Source: DSBG01 sp049975365
GTDB lineage: Bacteria; Desulfobacterota; Desulfomonilia; UBA1062
NCBI GenBank assembly: GCA_049975365.1
Contig: JBNGDS010000055.1
Span: 1-20,933 of the forward strand
Direction: 5' to 3'
Length of the DNA stretch: 20,933 nt
Below are positions 1-8,697 of this stretch, piece by piece. The position numbers were made by a program, and so were the translations under genes. The first letter of the stretch is position 1; every line of letters starts with the position of its first letter. Below the pieces are notes generated by a model. The model saw only the letters and a program-made list of their open reading frames with translations, did no database searches and was not told the origin of the DNA.

Positions 1-91
1 CCTGCTCTGCAAAGATGTGCTGCTTGAAGTCGTCTTTCATGAAATTCCAGCGGAGGAGACCATATTCTTCTTGACTTTTATGAATAGCCAT
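1..91 (-). CDS. possible divergent gene, N-terminal fragment, unidentified
   Basis: An open frame on the minus strand begins with ATG at 91 and runs off the left edge without a stop. The 30 visible codons give a hydrophilic peptide beginning MAIHKSQEEYGLLRW, with a composition typical of a soluble protein. Divergent placement next to a TetR regulator is common. No clear Shine-Dalgarno sequence precedes the ATG, and a plus-strand frame over the same bases is also open, so this is tentative. I do not recognise the protein. Confidence 0.3.
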   Translation of the reverse strand, partial: MAIHKSQEEYGLLRWNFMKDDFKQHIFAEQ

Positions 92-130
92 TCTATTTCT
101 GAATATCGGTTCATTTTATGAATTCATATT
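71..130 (+). promoter_or_regulatory. candidate promoter and TetR operator region
   Basis: TTGACT at 71-76 could be a -35 box, with a weak -10 candidate TATTTC at 94-99 (17-bp spacer). The region carries three short dyads built on the same half-site: GAAT-agcc-ATTC (82-93), TGAA-tatcgg-TTCA (100-113) and the perfect palindrome ATGAATTCAT (118-127), which includes the regulator's start codon. TetR proteins usually bind such dyads near their own promoter, so autoregulation is the natural inference. The promoter match itself is poor. Confidence 0.35.
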
Positions 131-744
131 CATCGACCATGACCAGAAAAGAGCGGGAACTTGCTCAACGGAAGGAGGCCATTCTCGATTCAGCCCAGTA
201 TATCTTCGAGAGCGAAGGCTACTTCAATGCAACCATGGCCCAGATAGCCGGCAAGGCTGAGTTCGGGGTTGGGACAATCTACCAGTTTTTCCCCAGCAAA
301 CAGGCCCTCTTTGCAGAGGTCATAATTCGTGGAATCGAGGATTTCAGCTGGAAATTGAAGAACACGGTTTTATCCAAGAATACCTGGCAAGACAGGATGG
401 TTTCTTTTGTTGAATACCATCTCACATGGATAGAGAACAATCCGGGATTTCATCGCCTGGTCTACGAGATTTTCTATTCCCCCATCCCGGATATCAAGTC
501 CCAGATCCTCGAACGGTTCAAGGATTTCCACCTAGAGACAGTCAAGATCATGCACACGATCTGTACACAAGCACAGGAGCACAATGAATCCCTCGACCCT
601 GAATTTACCTCGCTGATGGTCCTGGGAATGATTCATGCCATTGCCGACAACTGGTTTTTGGGTATCCTGAACAAGACTCCTACGGAATACATTCCGGGTA
701 TCTTGCACGGTATTTTAGGAGGATATCACCGTGAAAATCTCTAG
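118..744 (+). CDS. TetR/AcrR family transcriptional regulator
   Basis: A 208-aa one-component repressor-type regulator. The N-terminal helix-turn-helix covers about residues 20-65, with the typical TMAQIAGKAEFGVGTIYQFF stretch and then SKQALFAEV. The rest is a helical ligand-binding domain too divergent to predict an inducer. Its 3' end overlaps the TolC-like gene by 14 bp, and its last codons carry that gene's AGGAGG ribosome binding site, so regulator and pump are probably cotranscribed and the regulator is the likely local controller of the pump. The start is uncertain: neither ATG 118 nor ATG 139 has a clear Shine-Dalgarno sequence. I kept 118; ATG 139 would remove seven residues and leave the helix-turn-helix intact. 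Confidence 0.93.
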   Translation: MNSYSSTMTRKERELAQRKEAILDSAQYIFESEGYFNATMAQIAGKAEFGVGTIYQFFPSKQALFAEVIIRGIEDFSWKLKNTVLSKNTWQDRMVSFVEYHLTWIENNPGFHRLVYEIFYSPIPDIKSQILERFKDFHLETVKIMHTICTQAQEHNESLDPEFTSLMVLGMIHAIADNWFLGILNKTPTEYIPGILHGILGGYHRENL

Positions 745-2104
745 AACAATGATCATAGGAATCGTGGCTGTTCTTCTGTGTTCCTCCGGCAACCTGATTG
801 CCTCTGACTATATGAATCTCGAAGACGCAATCAGCGAGGCCATACAGAAGAACCCCACCATCAAGGCGCAGGACCAGGAAGTGTTGAGCAGGGAGTACGA
901 TTCCCGGTCACGCCTTTCCCAGATGCTTCCTAAACTCGAGGTGAATTATGGGTACATGAGGCTCAATGAGGAACCCGTGTTCACGAGCCCGGCACAGGAA
1001 GAACGCCTTCTTCCCCTGGTGAATTCAGGAGGGGCAGTCGTTGAACCAGACACGTTCGCGTACATCCCGGCCACTCCGGAACAGGATATCCCTATAGGGA
1101 CCAAGGACAACTACCAGTTCAGTGTGGAGGTGAAGCAGGTGCTCTTCGCTGGAGGAGCACTCTACAATACGTACCGTATTGCAAAAAACGATTTTCTCGC
1201 ATCTCAGATCGACAGGCAACGTATCATCAGAGATCTCAAACGCAGGGTCATCGAGGCGTACTACGGCGTGATAGAGGTACGCCAGGTTTTCGAGGTTGCC
1301 CGGAGTGGATCAGCATCTATCAAGGCTCATCTTGACGTGGCCAATGCCTTCTACAACCAAGGCATGATCCCGAAAAATGATCTCCTCGAGGCACAGGTCC
1401 GATACGCTGAGAGCGAACAGAACCTCATCATCGCTGATAATGCTGTAAAACTCTCTGAATCCGGCCTGAACCTTCTCCTTGGGAGAGGTCTTTCCGAGGC
1501 AGTAAACATCGATGCGGAAATTCCAATACTCCCCCTGGAGAAATCCCTTGATCAATCCCTCCAGACCGCTCTGGAGACGAGACAGGAGATCAAGACGCTC
1601 CTGCTGCAGGTGGAGAACGCCAGCAAGGGAGTAACCGTGGCACGTTCCCTCTATTTCCCCAGCGTAGCCGCAAGTTACACCTATGAACGGATCGGGGAAG
1701 ACCCGAATGTTGAGGATGACTCCTGGAAAGCGGGTATCGGCCTGAACTGGAACCTCTTCGAAGGAGGGTCACACTACTGGGATGTCTCAAAGGCAAAAGC
1801 CATCGAGGCAAAGCTGGGGTATCTTCTTGCAGCACTCAAGGACCAGATCTCTCTCGAGGTGCAGAGTTCCTATCTTTCAGCAAATGAAGCACAGGCTCGT
1901 ATCGAAGTCGCTGCCAAGGCCATTGTCCAGGCACAGGAAAACCTGAGGATCCAGAAAGACCGGTACAATCTTCAGGTGGCCACTACCACCAATGTACTCG
2001 ACGCTCAGGCCCTCCTCGATCAGACCCTGAAAAACCATATTGCAGCCCGTGCAGATTATGCCAAGGCACTGGCAGAACTCAACGCTGCAATGGGATCACT
2101 GTAG
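731..2104 (+). CDS. TolC family outer membrane efflux protein
   Basis: The outer-membrane channel of a tripartite exporter. The 457-aa product starts at GTG 731, eight bases after a strong AGGAGG (717-722). A signal peptide covers about residues 1-25 (hydrophobic core MIIGIVAVLLCSSG, likely cleavage after LIAS). The mature protein shows the two repeated outer-membrane-efflux halves, long helical stretches rich in Ala, Gln and Glu, and the family-typical C-terminal segment around NLRIQKDRYNLQVATTTNVLDAQ. Length is normal for TolC homologues. It precedes the fusion subunit by 8 bp and is the exit duct for that pump. Substrate cannot be read from the sequence. Confidence 0.93.
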   Translation: MKISRTMIIGIVAVLLCSSGNLIASDYMNLEDAISEAIQKNPTIKAQDQEVLSREYDSRSRLSQMLPKLEVNYGYMRLNEEPVFTSPAQEERLLPLVNSGGAVVEPDTFAYIPATPEQDIPIGTKDNYQFSVEVKQVLFAGGALYNTYRIAKNDFLASQIDRQRIIRDLKRRVIEAYYGVIEVRQVFEVARSGSASIKAHLDVANAFYNQGMIPKNDLLEAQVRYAESEQNLIIADNAVKLSESGLNLLLGRGLSEAVNIDAEIPILPLEKSLDQSLQTALETRQEIKTLLLQVENASKGVTVARSLYFPSVAASYTYERIGEDPNVEDDSWKAGIGLNWNLFEGGSHYWDVSKAKAIEAKLGYLLAALKDQISLEVQSSYLSANEAQARIEVAAKAIVQAQENLRIQKDRYNLQVATTTNVLDAQALLDQTLKNHIAARADYAKALAELNAAMGSL

Positions 2105-2112
2105 GTGGAAAT

Positions 2113-3228
2113 GTGTTGATCAGGCGTATCCTCTTCACTGGAATCCTCATCGCCGTTTCATGCGGCCTCAGCGCATGCAGGAACGATGCACAACCCTCCT
2201 CCCCTGAATCTTCATCTGTAGAATCTCTCAGGCCGGAAGTGATCGTGCACACAGTCAAAGAAGGCCCGATATTCAAAACATATCTGGTGCTGGGCTCCGT
2301 TCTCGCAAACGATACTGCCCGGATCACATCCAAGGTATCGGGAAGAATCAAACGAGTGTCCGTGGACGAAGGCGACCGGGTACAGCAGGGTGATCTTCTC
2401 CTGCTCATCGATCCTGCGGATTACGAGAGAGAATATGAACACAGCACTGCACTCATGAATCAGGCACGGGTTACTCTGGAACGGGCTCAGCGCGATCTCG
2501 CCCGGATGGAAAACCTCTTCACCTCAAATGCTGTCTCTGAGCAGACCTACCAGGATGCTGTAACGGCCCGTGATCTTGCGCAGTACCAGTATGACCAGGC
2601 TGCTTCCGCTCAGAAGATGGCCAGGCAAAACCTTGAAGAATGCAGGCTCTCTGCTCCCATAGAAGGGATGATCACGAGCAAGTTCGTCAATGAAGGGGAA
2701 CTCATCGGTCCACACAGCCCCGCATTCGTCATCATGCAGATGGATCCGGTGAAGGTCGAGGTCGATCTGCCTGAGGAGATCTACAGCTTCATCCAGGTTG
2801 GAAATAAGAGCCTTCTCACCGTTGATGCACTCCCGCAGGAGTCGTTCACCGGGACGATCACAAAAGTCTACCCCACCGTTGATACCAACAGCAGGACATT
2901 CAAGGCAACCATCACGCTCAACAACCCAGACCTGAAACTCAGGAGTGGCATGAGCGCACGTGCTCGGGTGGTTCAGAAAGCCCGAAAAAACACTCTCCCG
3001 GTTCCCAAGGCATCCATCATCCCAGGCGAAGAGGGGCACTACCTGTATCGACTGGAGGGGGATTCGGTGGAGAGAGTCCAGGTTCGACTGGGTATTGAAG
3101 GGGATGATGTGTATGAAGTTGTCGCCGGCCTGCGAGAAGGGGATACCGTCGTGATTCGGGGTATCACCGGACTCGTGGATGGCATGAAGGTCAGGAGCAG
3201 AGAAGAAACGGTGTCAGCAGAGGAATAG
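2113..3228 (+). CDS. RND efflux periplasmic adaptor (membrane fusion) subunit, lipoprotein
   Basis: A 371-aa HlyD/AcrA-type adaptor linking inner-membrane permease and TolC channel. It begins with a lipoprotein signal peptide whose lipobox LSAC puts the acylated Cys at residue 22, so it is probably anchored by lipid. Next come the first lipoyl half (about residues 70-100, SGRIKRVSVDEGDRVQQGD), an alpha-helical hairpin (about 105-170), the second lipoyl half (SAPIEGMITSKFVNEGELIG) and beta-barrel and membrane-proximal domains. The start is GTG 2113 behind AGGTGGA; TTG at 2116 is also possible. Spacing of 8 bp upstream and 3 bp downstream fits one operon with the channel and permease. Confidence 0.94.
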   Translation: MLIRRILFTGILIAVSCGLSACRNDAQPSSPESSSVESLRPEVIVHTVKEGPIFKTYLVLGSVLANDTARITSKVSGRIKRVSVDEGDRVQQGDLLLLIDPADYEREYEHSTALMNQARVTLERAQRDLARMENLFTSNAVSEQTYQDAVTARDLAQYQYDQAASAQKMARQNLEECRLSAPIEGMITSKFVNEGELIGPHSPAFVIMQMDPVKVEVDLPEEIYSFIQVGNKSLLTVDALPQESFTGTITKVYPTVDTNSRTFKATITLNNPDLKLRSGMSARARVVQKARKNTLPVPKASIIPGEEGHYLYRLEGDSVERVQVRLGIEGDDVYEVVAGLREGDTVVIRGITGLVDGMKVRSREETVSAEE

Positions 3229-3231
3229 CGC

Positions 3232-6200
3232 ATGTCCATTCCTGAATTCTCCGTCAAGCGACGAATCACCATTACCATGCTCGTCCTCATCATCACCTTG
3301 TTCGGGGTGACCTCCTTTTCTGAACTCGGCCTCGATCTGCTCCCAGAACTAGAGTTTCCCTTCGTATCTGTCGTAACCACGTATGAGGGAGTGGGATCCG
3401 AAGAGATAGAAACACTCATCACCAAGCCCATTGAGGAATCCGTAAGCACTGTCGAGGGGATCAAGAAGGTGACCTCAGTGACAGTTGAGGGCATCTCCAG
3501 CGTGTACTGCGAGTTTCAATGGGGTACCAATCTGGACTTCGCGGCACAGGACGTACGGGAGAAACTCAGTTGGATAACCGACTTCCTGCCAGAGGACGCC
3601 GATACCCCTATGGTTCTCAAGTTCGATATCGCTGATATGCCCATCCTCGAGTATGGTGTGATCGGAATGGAGAACACGAAACGTCTGAGGGAATACATTG
3701 ATGACGTCATGAAGCCCCGGCTCGAGAAACTCGAAGGGATCGCCTCGGTCTTCATCTTCGGTGGGAAGGAGCGGGAAATCCAGGTTCTCGTGGACCCTCA
3801 GAAACTCAAGGCGACTGAAACATCCCTTGACCAGGTGATCAGAGGTGTTCAGGCCGGAAACCTCAACGTCTCAGGCGGCCATGTAGAAACCATGAGAAAG
3901 GAATACCTCATTAGAACAAAGGGGTACTTCGGAAGCATCGATGAGATCAGGAACACCATCATCTCCATCTCGAAAGACGGCAAACCTGTACGAATAGCGG
4001 ATGTCGCAGATGTAGAAGACTCCTTCAAGGAAATCCGTGGCCATGAGCGCACCAATCGAAACCCGAGCGTCATCATAGCCATCATGAAACAGTCAGGGGT
4101 GAATACCCTTCAGGCAGTCAATCGAGTCAAGGATGAACTGAATGCAATCGAGAAAATCATGCCGAAGGATGTCTCCCTGCACCTGATTCTCGACCAGGGA
4201 AGAATGATCAACAGGTCTATCTCCGCAACAGGATCCAACGCACTTGCAGGAGGCATTATAGCCGTCTGCGTGGTGTTCATCTTCCTGAGGTCCCTTCGTC
4301 CAACACTTACCATAGCCTTTGCAATACCCCTGTCAATCATCGCAACGTTCATCGGAATGAGGGCACTGGGCTACACCTTCAATATCATGACGCTCGGGGG
4401 TATCGCATTGGGAGTAGGTCTGCTTGTGGATAATGCCGTGGTGGTGATCGAGAACACGTTCAGATACCTGGAAGAAGGCGTTCCACGTCACCAGGCCGCC
4501 ATCTCAGGGGCAACGGAAGTCGGCCTCGCGATTACGGCCAGCACGCTCACCACCGTGGCCGTATTCTTTCCCATGAGCCTCTCCCAGAGCATCGCCGGAA
4601 AGCTCGCCAGGCCGTTGTCTCTGACCGTGTGCATCTCCCTTTTGGCTTCACTCTTCGTCGCGACGACAATCATCCCCGCCATTGCCGCAACGATCTTCAA
4701 GAAAGAACGTGGGCTCTACCAGAAAATCGAAGAAAGCGGCTGGTCGGGAGTGCTGAAAAGAAGGTATGCATCGCTTCTTGAAAAGGCACTGAACCACCGA
4801 GGGAGTATTCTTGCAGGGGCATTTCTTCTGCTGCTCGCCGCACTTGCCCTCACTCCGTCCCTCGGTACAGAATTCATGCCGAAACAGGATATTCCTCTCG
4901 CCGTCGTGGATCTTACCCTGCCTGAGGGATCCGTTTTGTCTGAAACAAATCATATTGCGCGCCAGATAGAAGATATCTTCATGTCCCGGGAGGAGGTGAT
5001 CACGTGCGGCAGTATGGTTGGCATCACAATGGGTTCCAAATACGCTGCTGCCCAGGGGGAGATGAGCCCCGGGGTCAACAAGGCCCGGATCTTTGCCCGG
5101 TTCACGGACAAGGAAGACAGGACACAGTCTTCTGATTCGATCATAAACGAGATCCGGCAGCGATTCCCCAGACTCGAAGGGGTCGAATACCGGTTTGAGG
5201 ATCTTTCTGGATCGCTGTTCGGCACCGGTGGTTCCCCCATTGAGGTGGATATCTACGGATCAGATCTGAACACGCTGGATACCATCAGTTCACAGGCCCT
5301 CGCGAAGCTTGCTGGAATCGATGGTCTCAAGGATCTGGACACGTCTCTGAAGAAGAGTAAACCAGAACTCCAGGTCATGGTAGATAGGGAAAAGGCCTCC
5401 ACTCTGGGCCTGAGCGTGGCACAGATCGGTTCAACAGTGGAGGCAGCCATGCTGGGAACCGTGGTGAGCAGATACCACGATGCCGGGGAAGAGTACGATA
5501 TTCGGGTGCGATTCCAGGAACCGTTCCGACAAGACCTGTCCGATCTCGAGAATATCACCATCCAGTCACCTCTTGGATTCACCGTCCCCCTGTCCCAGGT
5601 GGCATCCCTGGAGCAAACAGTCGGGCCTATCACCATCAAGAGGAAGAATCAGAGCAGGGTCGTGACCCTGATCGGAACGAACTTCGATCGGGATCTCGGG
5701 AGCATCAGCTCCGATGTGAAGAAGTCCATGGAAGCTGTTTCCATGCCTGAAGGGTACTTCTACGACATCGGAGGCGTGTACGAGGATATGCAGACATCCT
5801 TCAGTGAGCTCAGCAAGGCCTTTATCGTAGCGATTATTCTCGTCTACATGGTCATGGCAGCACAGTTCGAATCACTTACGCAACCCCTCATCGTCATGTT
5901 CACGCTTCCCCTTGCGTATGTGGGTGTAATTTTCGGTCTGGCAGCAACAGGGAGATCCCTCTCAGTCCCGTCATTCATGGGACTCATCATACTCATGGGC
6001 ATTGTCGTGAATAATGCCATCGTCATGATCGATTACATCAACCACCTCAGGAGAGGGGGCATGGAGAAAGCACAGGCAATCATCACTGGTGCGAGTGTAC
6101 GTTTGCGGCCCATTCTCATCACGTCCATCACCACGATAACCGCCATGCTGCCCATGGCTTTCTCCACGTCCGAGGGGTCTGAGATGCGCTCTCCCATGGC

Positions 6201-6336
6201 AGTTGCTGTTGCCTCGGGTCTGCTCTTCGCCATGGTACTAACCCTCGTGATCATACCCTCGGCCTATTCCATCATCGACAGCCTTTCTGTGCGTATCAGG
6301 AAAAAGGCTGGAGACATCATCATCGGGAACGAATAA
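3232..6336 (+). CDS. RND efflux permease, AcrB/HAE1-like
   Basis: A 1034-aa inner-membrane proton-driven exporter of the resistance-nodulation-division superfamily, full length for the HAE1 family. It shows the duplicated architecture: TM1 near residues 12-30, a large periplasmic porter loop, a TM2-6 block (about 335-490), a TM7 near 525, a second porter loop and TM8-12 (about 860-1020). In TM4 the motif reads GLLVDNAVVVIEN: the first of the two AcrB proton-relay aspartates is present and the second is Asn. In TM10 the AcrB lysine position is also Asn (GIVVNNAIVMIDY). ATG 3232 follows AGAGGA. With its adaptor and TolC partner it forms a complete pump; substrates (drugs, solvents, lipids) are unknown. 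Confidence 0.95.
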   Translation: MSIPEFSVKRRITITMLVLIITLFGVTSFSELGLDLLPELEFPFVSVVTTYEGVGSEEIETLITKPIEESVSTVEGIKKVTSVTVEGISSVYCEFQWGTNLDFAAQDVREKLSWITDFLPEDADTPMVLKFDIADMPILEYGVIGMENTKRLREYIDDVMKPRLEKLEGIASVFIFGGKEREIQVLVDPQKLKATETSLDQVIRGVQAGNLNVSGGHVETMRKEYLIRTKGYFGSIDEIRNTIISISKDGKPVRIADVADVEDSFKEIRGHERTNRNPSVIIAIMKQSGVNTLQAVNRVKDELNAIEKIMPKDVSLHLILDQGRMINRSISATGSNALAGGIIAVCVVFIFLRSLRPTLTIAFAIPLSIIATFIGMRALGYTFNIMTLGGIALGVGLLVDNAVVVIENTFRYLEEGVPRHQAAISGATEVGLAITASTLTTVAVFFPMSLSQSIAGKLARPLSLTVCISLLASLFVATTIIPAIAATIFKKERGLYQKIEESGWSGVLKRRYASLLEKALNHRGSILAGAFLLLLAALALTPSLGTEFMPKQDIPLAVVDLTLPEGSVLSETNHIARQIEDIFMSREEVITCGSMVGITMGSKYAAAQGEMSPGVNKARIFARFTDKEDRTQSSDSIINEIRQRFPRLEGVEYRFEDLSGSLFGTGGSPIEVDIYGSDLNTLDTISSQALAKLAGIDGLKDLDTSLKKSKPELQVMVDREKASTLGLSVAQIGSTVEAAMLGTVVSRYHDAGEEYDIRVRFQEPFRQDLSDLENITIQSPLGFTVPLSQVASLEQTVGPITIKRKNQSRVVTLIGTNFDRDLGSISSDVKKSMEAVSMPEGYFYDIGGVYEDMQTSFSELSKAFIVAIILVYMVMAAQFESLTQPLIVMFTLPLAYVGVIFGLAATGRSLSVPSFMGLIILMGIVVNNAIVMIDYINHLRRGGMEKAQAIITGASVRLRPILITSITTITAMLPMAFSTSEGSEMRSPMAVAVASGLLFAMVLTLVIIPSAYSIIDSLSVRIRKKAGDIIIGNE

Positions 6337-6379
6337 GGCTCACTTGATCGAGCGTTGGGATGTGTGTTAACCAGATCGC

Positions 6380-8032
6380 ATGGGAAGGAAAAATATCCTG
6401 AGCAGAGAGATTTCGAGGGTTCTGGCACATAGTCCGGTCGAACGGGCCCGTTCGATTATTGACTCCCAGTATACCCGTCAGATTCTGGAGCAGCTTCCTT
6501 CCCAGGAGGCATACCTTATCATCAAAGATGCATGGGGCACCGACAGTCAGATACTTCTGCAGTATGTCAATCCTGAAACCATTACACACTTCATCGATCT
6601 CGACTGCTGGGACAAAGGCTTTTTCTCCATCGACAGCCTCGCTGACTGGCTATTTGAACTCTATACCTCCTCGTCTGAGGTCCTCCTGAAGACACTGGAA
6701 ATCCTCGATATTGAGATCATCGTGCTCTTCTTCCAGAGCTACTTCGAGGTCGTTCACGTGGTTCCAACGGACGAGCGAATCCCCGACCTCATTGACGAAG
6801 GGTTCGAGAGCCTCGATAACATCTACTATTTTCGGATCATCAAGGATGATGAGCGAGAATATTTCATCAAGGACCTGCTGAGTAGCTTCTTCTCCTATGA
6901 TCAGTACACGTATTACCAGATCATGGAAGGAGTGATCAATGAACTGAGGTCCTCCATTGAAGAGACGATCTTTGAACGGCGCAGCCTCAGACTCATGGAA
7001 CAGGGCTTCCCCCCGCCAGAGGAGGCACTCGGAATCTACCAGCACATCAAGCCCTCAGACCTTTCCAGGCAGGGAATTCTCAAGGAAAAGACACCCTACA
7101 TCAACAAAGACCTGCATCAACTCCCGGTCGTGTATCTTGAATCCATCTCCCAGAGCAGGGGGCTCATACTGAAAACCCTTGAAAAAACATCACGATCCAC
7201 CCAGGAACGGTTTCTCTATGAGATGATCTATCTGGCGAACAAGGTCATCATGGCAGACTTCCGACCACTGAACGACAGCACCCATATCAAGGCGAGCATG
7301 GACAAGGCGAGTTGCATCGCTTCCCTGGGTCTCGAAGTGGCCATGTTGGAACGAGGACGTCCTGCAGACGTGATTCTGGAGACAACCAACGCAGATACAT
7401 TGTTCAGTCTGGGATACAACATGATAGCTGAACAGCAGCGAAGACTCAGACTGATCCTGGATGCGATCGAGGTATCCATGATACCCGAGAGCTTGAGCAC
7501 ATACGTAGAGGGTCTTCTCCGAAAACGACCTCAGTACAAGGACAGGGAATTTTCCAGTCTGGCGGAACTCGAGCAGGTGAAGGCGAGTATAGACCAGATG
7601 GAGGCCATGATCATCCTTATCTCAAATCTCCACTGGGAGGATGAGATCAAGAATCTCACAGGAACCAACGTTGGGTCAGGCATCGATCTGGAAAATGTGC
7701 TGCTTACTTCCCTTGCTGTCAATTTCTCAGAACGAGTCCTGCGGTTTCGCCCCTTGAGCATAAACGATCTGATTATTTTCATTCACCACGTATCAATCGT
7801 TGATGATCGTGGTCGACGCGTTCTTCGAAGAGACTTCACATCAGATCTCCATGCACTTCTCAGAGCACTCCAATCCGGGTTGGACGAGGAAAGAATATCC
7901 GATGTCGTAGATCTCTTGGTTTCCCGATTCGAAGAAGAACTCTCCACGATCGTTGATATCGATCACCTCGATGTCCGATTTATCACCTGCTTTGTCGTGC
8001 GACTCACCACCAGCTCCCCTGCAGGGAGTTGA
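6380..8032 (+). CDS. DUF6178-like protein of unknown function
   Basis: A 550-aa protein with no signal peptide and no convincing membrane segment, so probably cytoplasmic. It resembles the DUF6178 proteins of Desulfobacterota in length and in the N-terminal pattern (RARSIIDSQYTRQILEQLPSQEAYLIIKDAWG, then a segment around ETITHFIDLDCWDKGFFSID); this assignment is from memory, not a search. The N-terminal helical repeats faintly recall the MgtE N-domain fold. A conserved-looking QGFPPPEEALGIYQHI segment lies near residue 210. ATG 6380 is the first start after an in-frame stop at 6368 and has no clear Shine-Dalgarno sequence. It lies 43 bp after the permease gene and could be cotranscribed, but nothing suggests a role in efflux. 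A 7-bp hairpin with a G-U pair (8012-8030) overlaps its stop codon. Confidence 0.72.
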   Translation: MGRKNILSREISRVLAHSPVERARSIIDSQYTRQILEQLPSQEAYLIIKDAWGTDSQILLQYVNPETITHFIDLDCWDKGFFSIDSLADWLFELYTSSSEVLLKTLEILDIEIIVLFFQSYFEVVHVVPTDERIPDLIDEGFESLDNIYYFRIIKDDEREYFIKDLLSSFFSYDQYTYYQIMEGVINELRSSIEETIFERRSLRLMEQGFPPPEEALGIYQHIKPSDLSRQGILKEKTPYINKDLHQLPVVYLESISQSRGLILKTLEKTSRSTQERFLYEMIYLANKVIMADFRPLNDSTHIKASMDKASCIASLGLEVAMLERGRPADVILETTNADTLFSLGYNMIAEQQRRLRLILDAIEVSMIPESLSTYVEGLLRKRPQYKDREFSSLAELEQVKASIDQMEAMIILISNLHWEDEIKNLTGTNVGSGIDLENVLLTSLAVNFSERVLRFRPLSINDLIIFIHHVSIVDDRGRRVLRRDFTSDLHALLRALQSGLDEERISDVVDLLVSRFEEELSTIVDIDHLDVRFITCFVVRLTTSSPAGS

Positions 8033-8061
8033 GCAGGGCCATAGGGAAACAGCGCTTGAGG

Positions 8062-8089
8062 TTGATTTTTCGGTTCTCGATCGTACTAT
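8062..8089 (+). promoter_or_regulatory. candidate promoter for the small cytochrome c gene
   Basis: TTGATT (8062-8067) and TACTAT (8084-8089) are separated by 16 bp, each matching four of six consensus bases. They lie just upstream of the cytochrome start at 8119, with a ribosome binding site (AAAGG, 8107-8111) between. The matches are ordinary, so this is a suggestion only. Confidence 0.35.
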
Positions 8090-8118
8090 CAGGAGTATAC
8101 CCAGAGAAAGGTGATGTC

Positions 8119-8424
8119 ATGAAGAATGTGTTGAGTATGCTCTATCGGGTTTTCTTCGCTGCGTGTTTCCTGTTTATCGCCGTCGTGTCATCCTCAATCG
8201 CTGCTGAAGGGGTGGGCCATGAAAGACTGGTGAAGGAGAAGTGCAGTGCGTGTCATTCCCTCGGAAGGGTCTGCAAAAAGCTGGAGAAGAAAGACCTCCC
8301 GTGGTGGCAGGAGACCGTTGCACGCATGGTCAAACACGGCGCTGACCTGAACCAGGAGGATGTCACGCCGGTTGCAGACTATCTCTCACGCCTGAAGAAA
8401 GGGGCGCAGCCCATCTGTGAGTGA
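8119..8424 (+). CDS. small exported single-haem c-type cytochrome
   Basis: A 101-aa periplasmic electron carrier. A signal peptide covers about residues 1-29 (MKNVLSMLYRVFFAACFLFI..., cleavage near SIAA). One haem c attachment site, CSACH, lies at residues 42-46, and Met70 in the segment WWQETVARMVKHGADL is the likely axial ligand. Two more cysteines, Cys52 and Cys100, could form a disulfide. I chose ATG 8119 because AAAGG precedes it and the signal peptide then starts at residue 1; an in-frame GTG start at 8029 would add 30 residues and overlap the preceding gene. Its partner is not obvious; the periplasmic formate dehydrogenase in this window is one candidate donor, purely by inference. Confidence 0.85.
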   Translation: MKNVLSMLYRVFFAACFLFIAVVSSSIAAEGVGHERLVKEKCSACHSLGRVCKKLEKKDLPWWQETVARMVKHGADLNQEDVTPVADYLSRLKKGAQPICE

Positions 8425-8466
8425 CGTTCTCCTTCTCGACATCCCCCTGTAATCCTGGAGAACGTC
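8423..8466 (+). repeat. 10-bp perfect inverted repeat at the end of the cytochrome gene
   Basis: GACGTTCTCC (8423-8432) and GGAGAACGTC (8457-8466) are exact reverse complements separated by 24 bases. The left arm starts inside the cytochrome stop codon. In RNA this makes a long-loop hairpin. No U-run follows, so it is not a classical intrinsic terminator; a 3'-end stabilising hairpin or a protein site is possible. Confidence 0.5.
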
Positions 8467-8543
8467 CCCAGCATGTGTTTTTCGTGTTGATGTCACAGGA
8501 GAAAAAGCGAGCATCCCGACGCTGGAACGACGACGGAACGCCC

Positions 8544-8571
8544 TTGACTTTCTCGCCTTCGGACTTATCTT
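8544..8571 (+). promoter_or_regulatory. candidate promoter upstream of the PilZ gene
   Basis: TTGACT (8544-8549) and TATCTT (8566-8571) with a 16-bp spacer give a reasonable sigma-70 promoter in the gene-free stretch 8425-8711. Transcription would start near 8578 and leave a leader of about 130 nt before the PilZ start codon. Apart from this, the preceding inverted repeat and the pseudoknot-like element, I see nothing in that stretch. Confidence 0.45.
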
Positions 8572-8664
8572 ACCTGGTGTACGTTCCCTAGGGGTGAAGT
8601 GGTGTTTTCCTGCGCGACCAGAGCATGAATTGAGGCAGATAGCGCCACCACAGATGAAAAAATC

Positions 8665-8697
8665 CATGCTTCGTCTCGCAGGCATGTTCAGAGACGA
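8665..8697 (+). promoter_or_regulatory. possible RNA pseudoknot in the PilZ gene leader
   Basis: Two stems interleave in the H-type order. Stem 1 is CATGC (8665-8669) with GCATG (8682-8686). Stem 2 is TCGTCTC (8671-8677) with GAGACGA (8691-8697). The connecting loops are 1, 4 and 4 nt. The structure ends 14 nt before the ATG at 8712, which lacks an obvious Shine-Dalgarno sequence, so it could influence initiation. The pairing is seen in the sequence; the function is speculation. Confidence 0.35.

Noticed and set aside
2..121. plus-strand frame (ending TGA at 119-121) overlapping the TetR start as ATGA, possibly the tail of an upstream gene
   Set aside because: It is open and the overlap is suggestive, but the peptide is hydrophobic and unconvincing, and the minus-strand frame over the same bases looks more protein-like. 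Neither can be settled without the neighbouring sequence.
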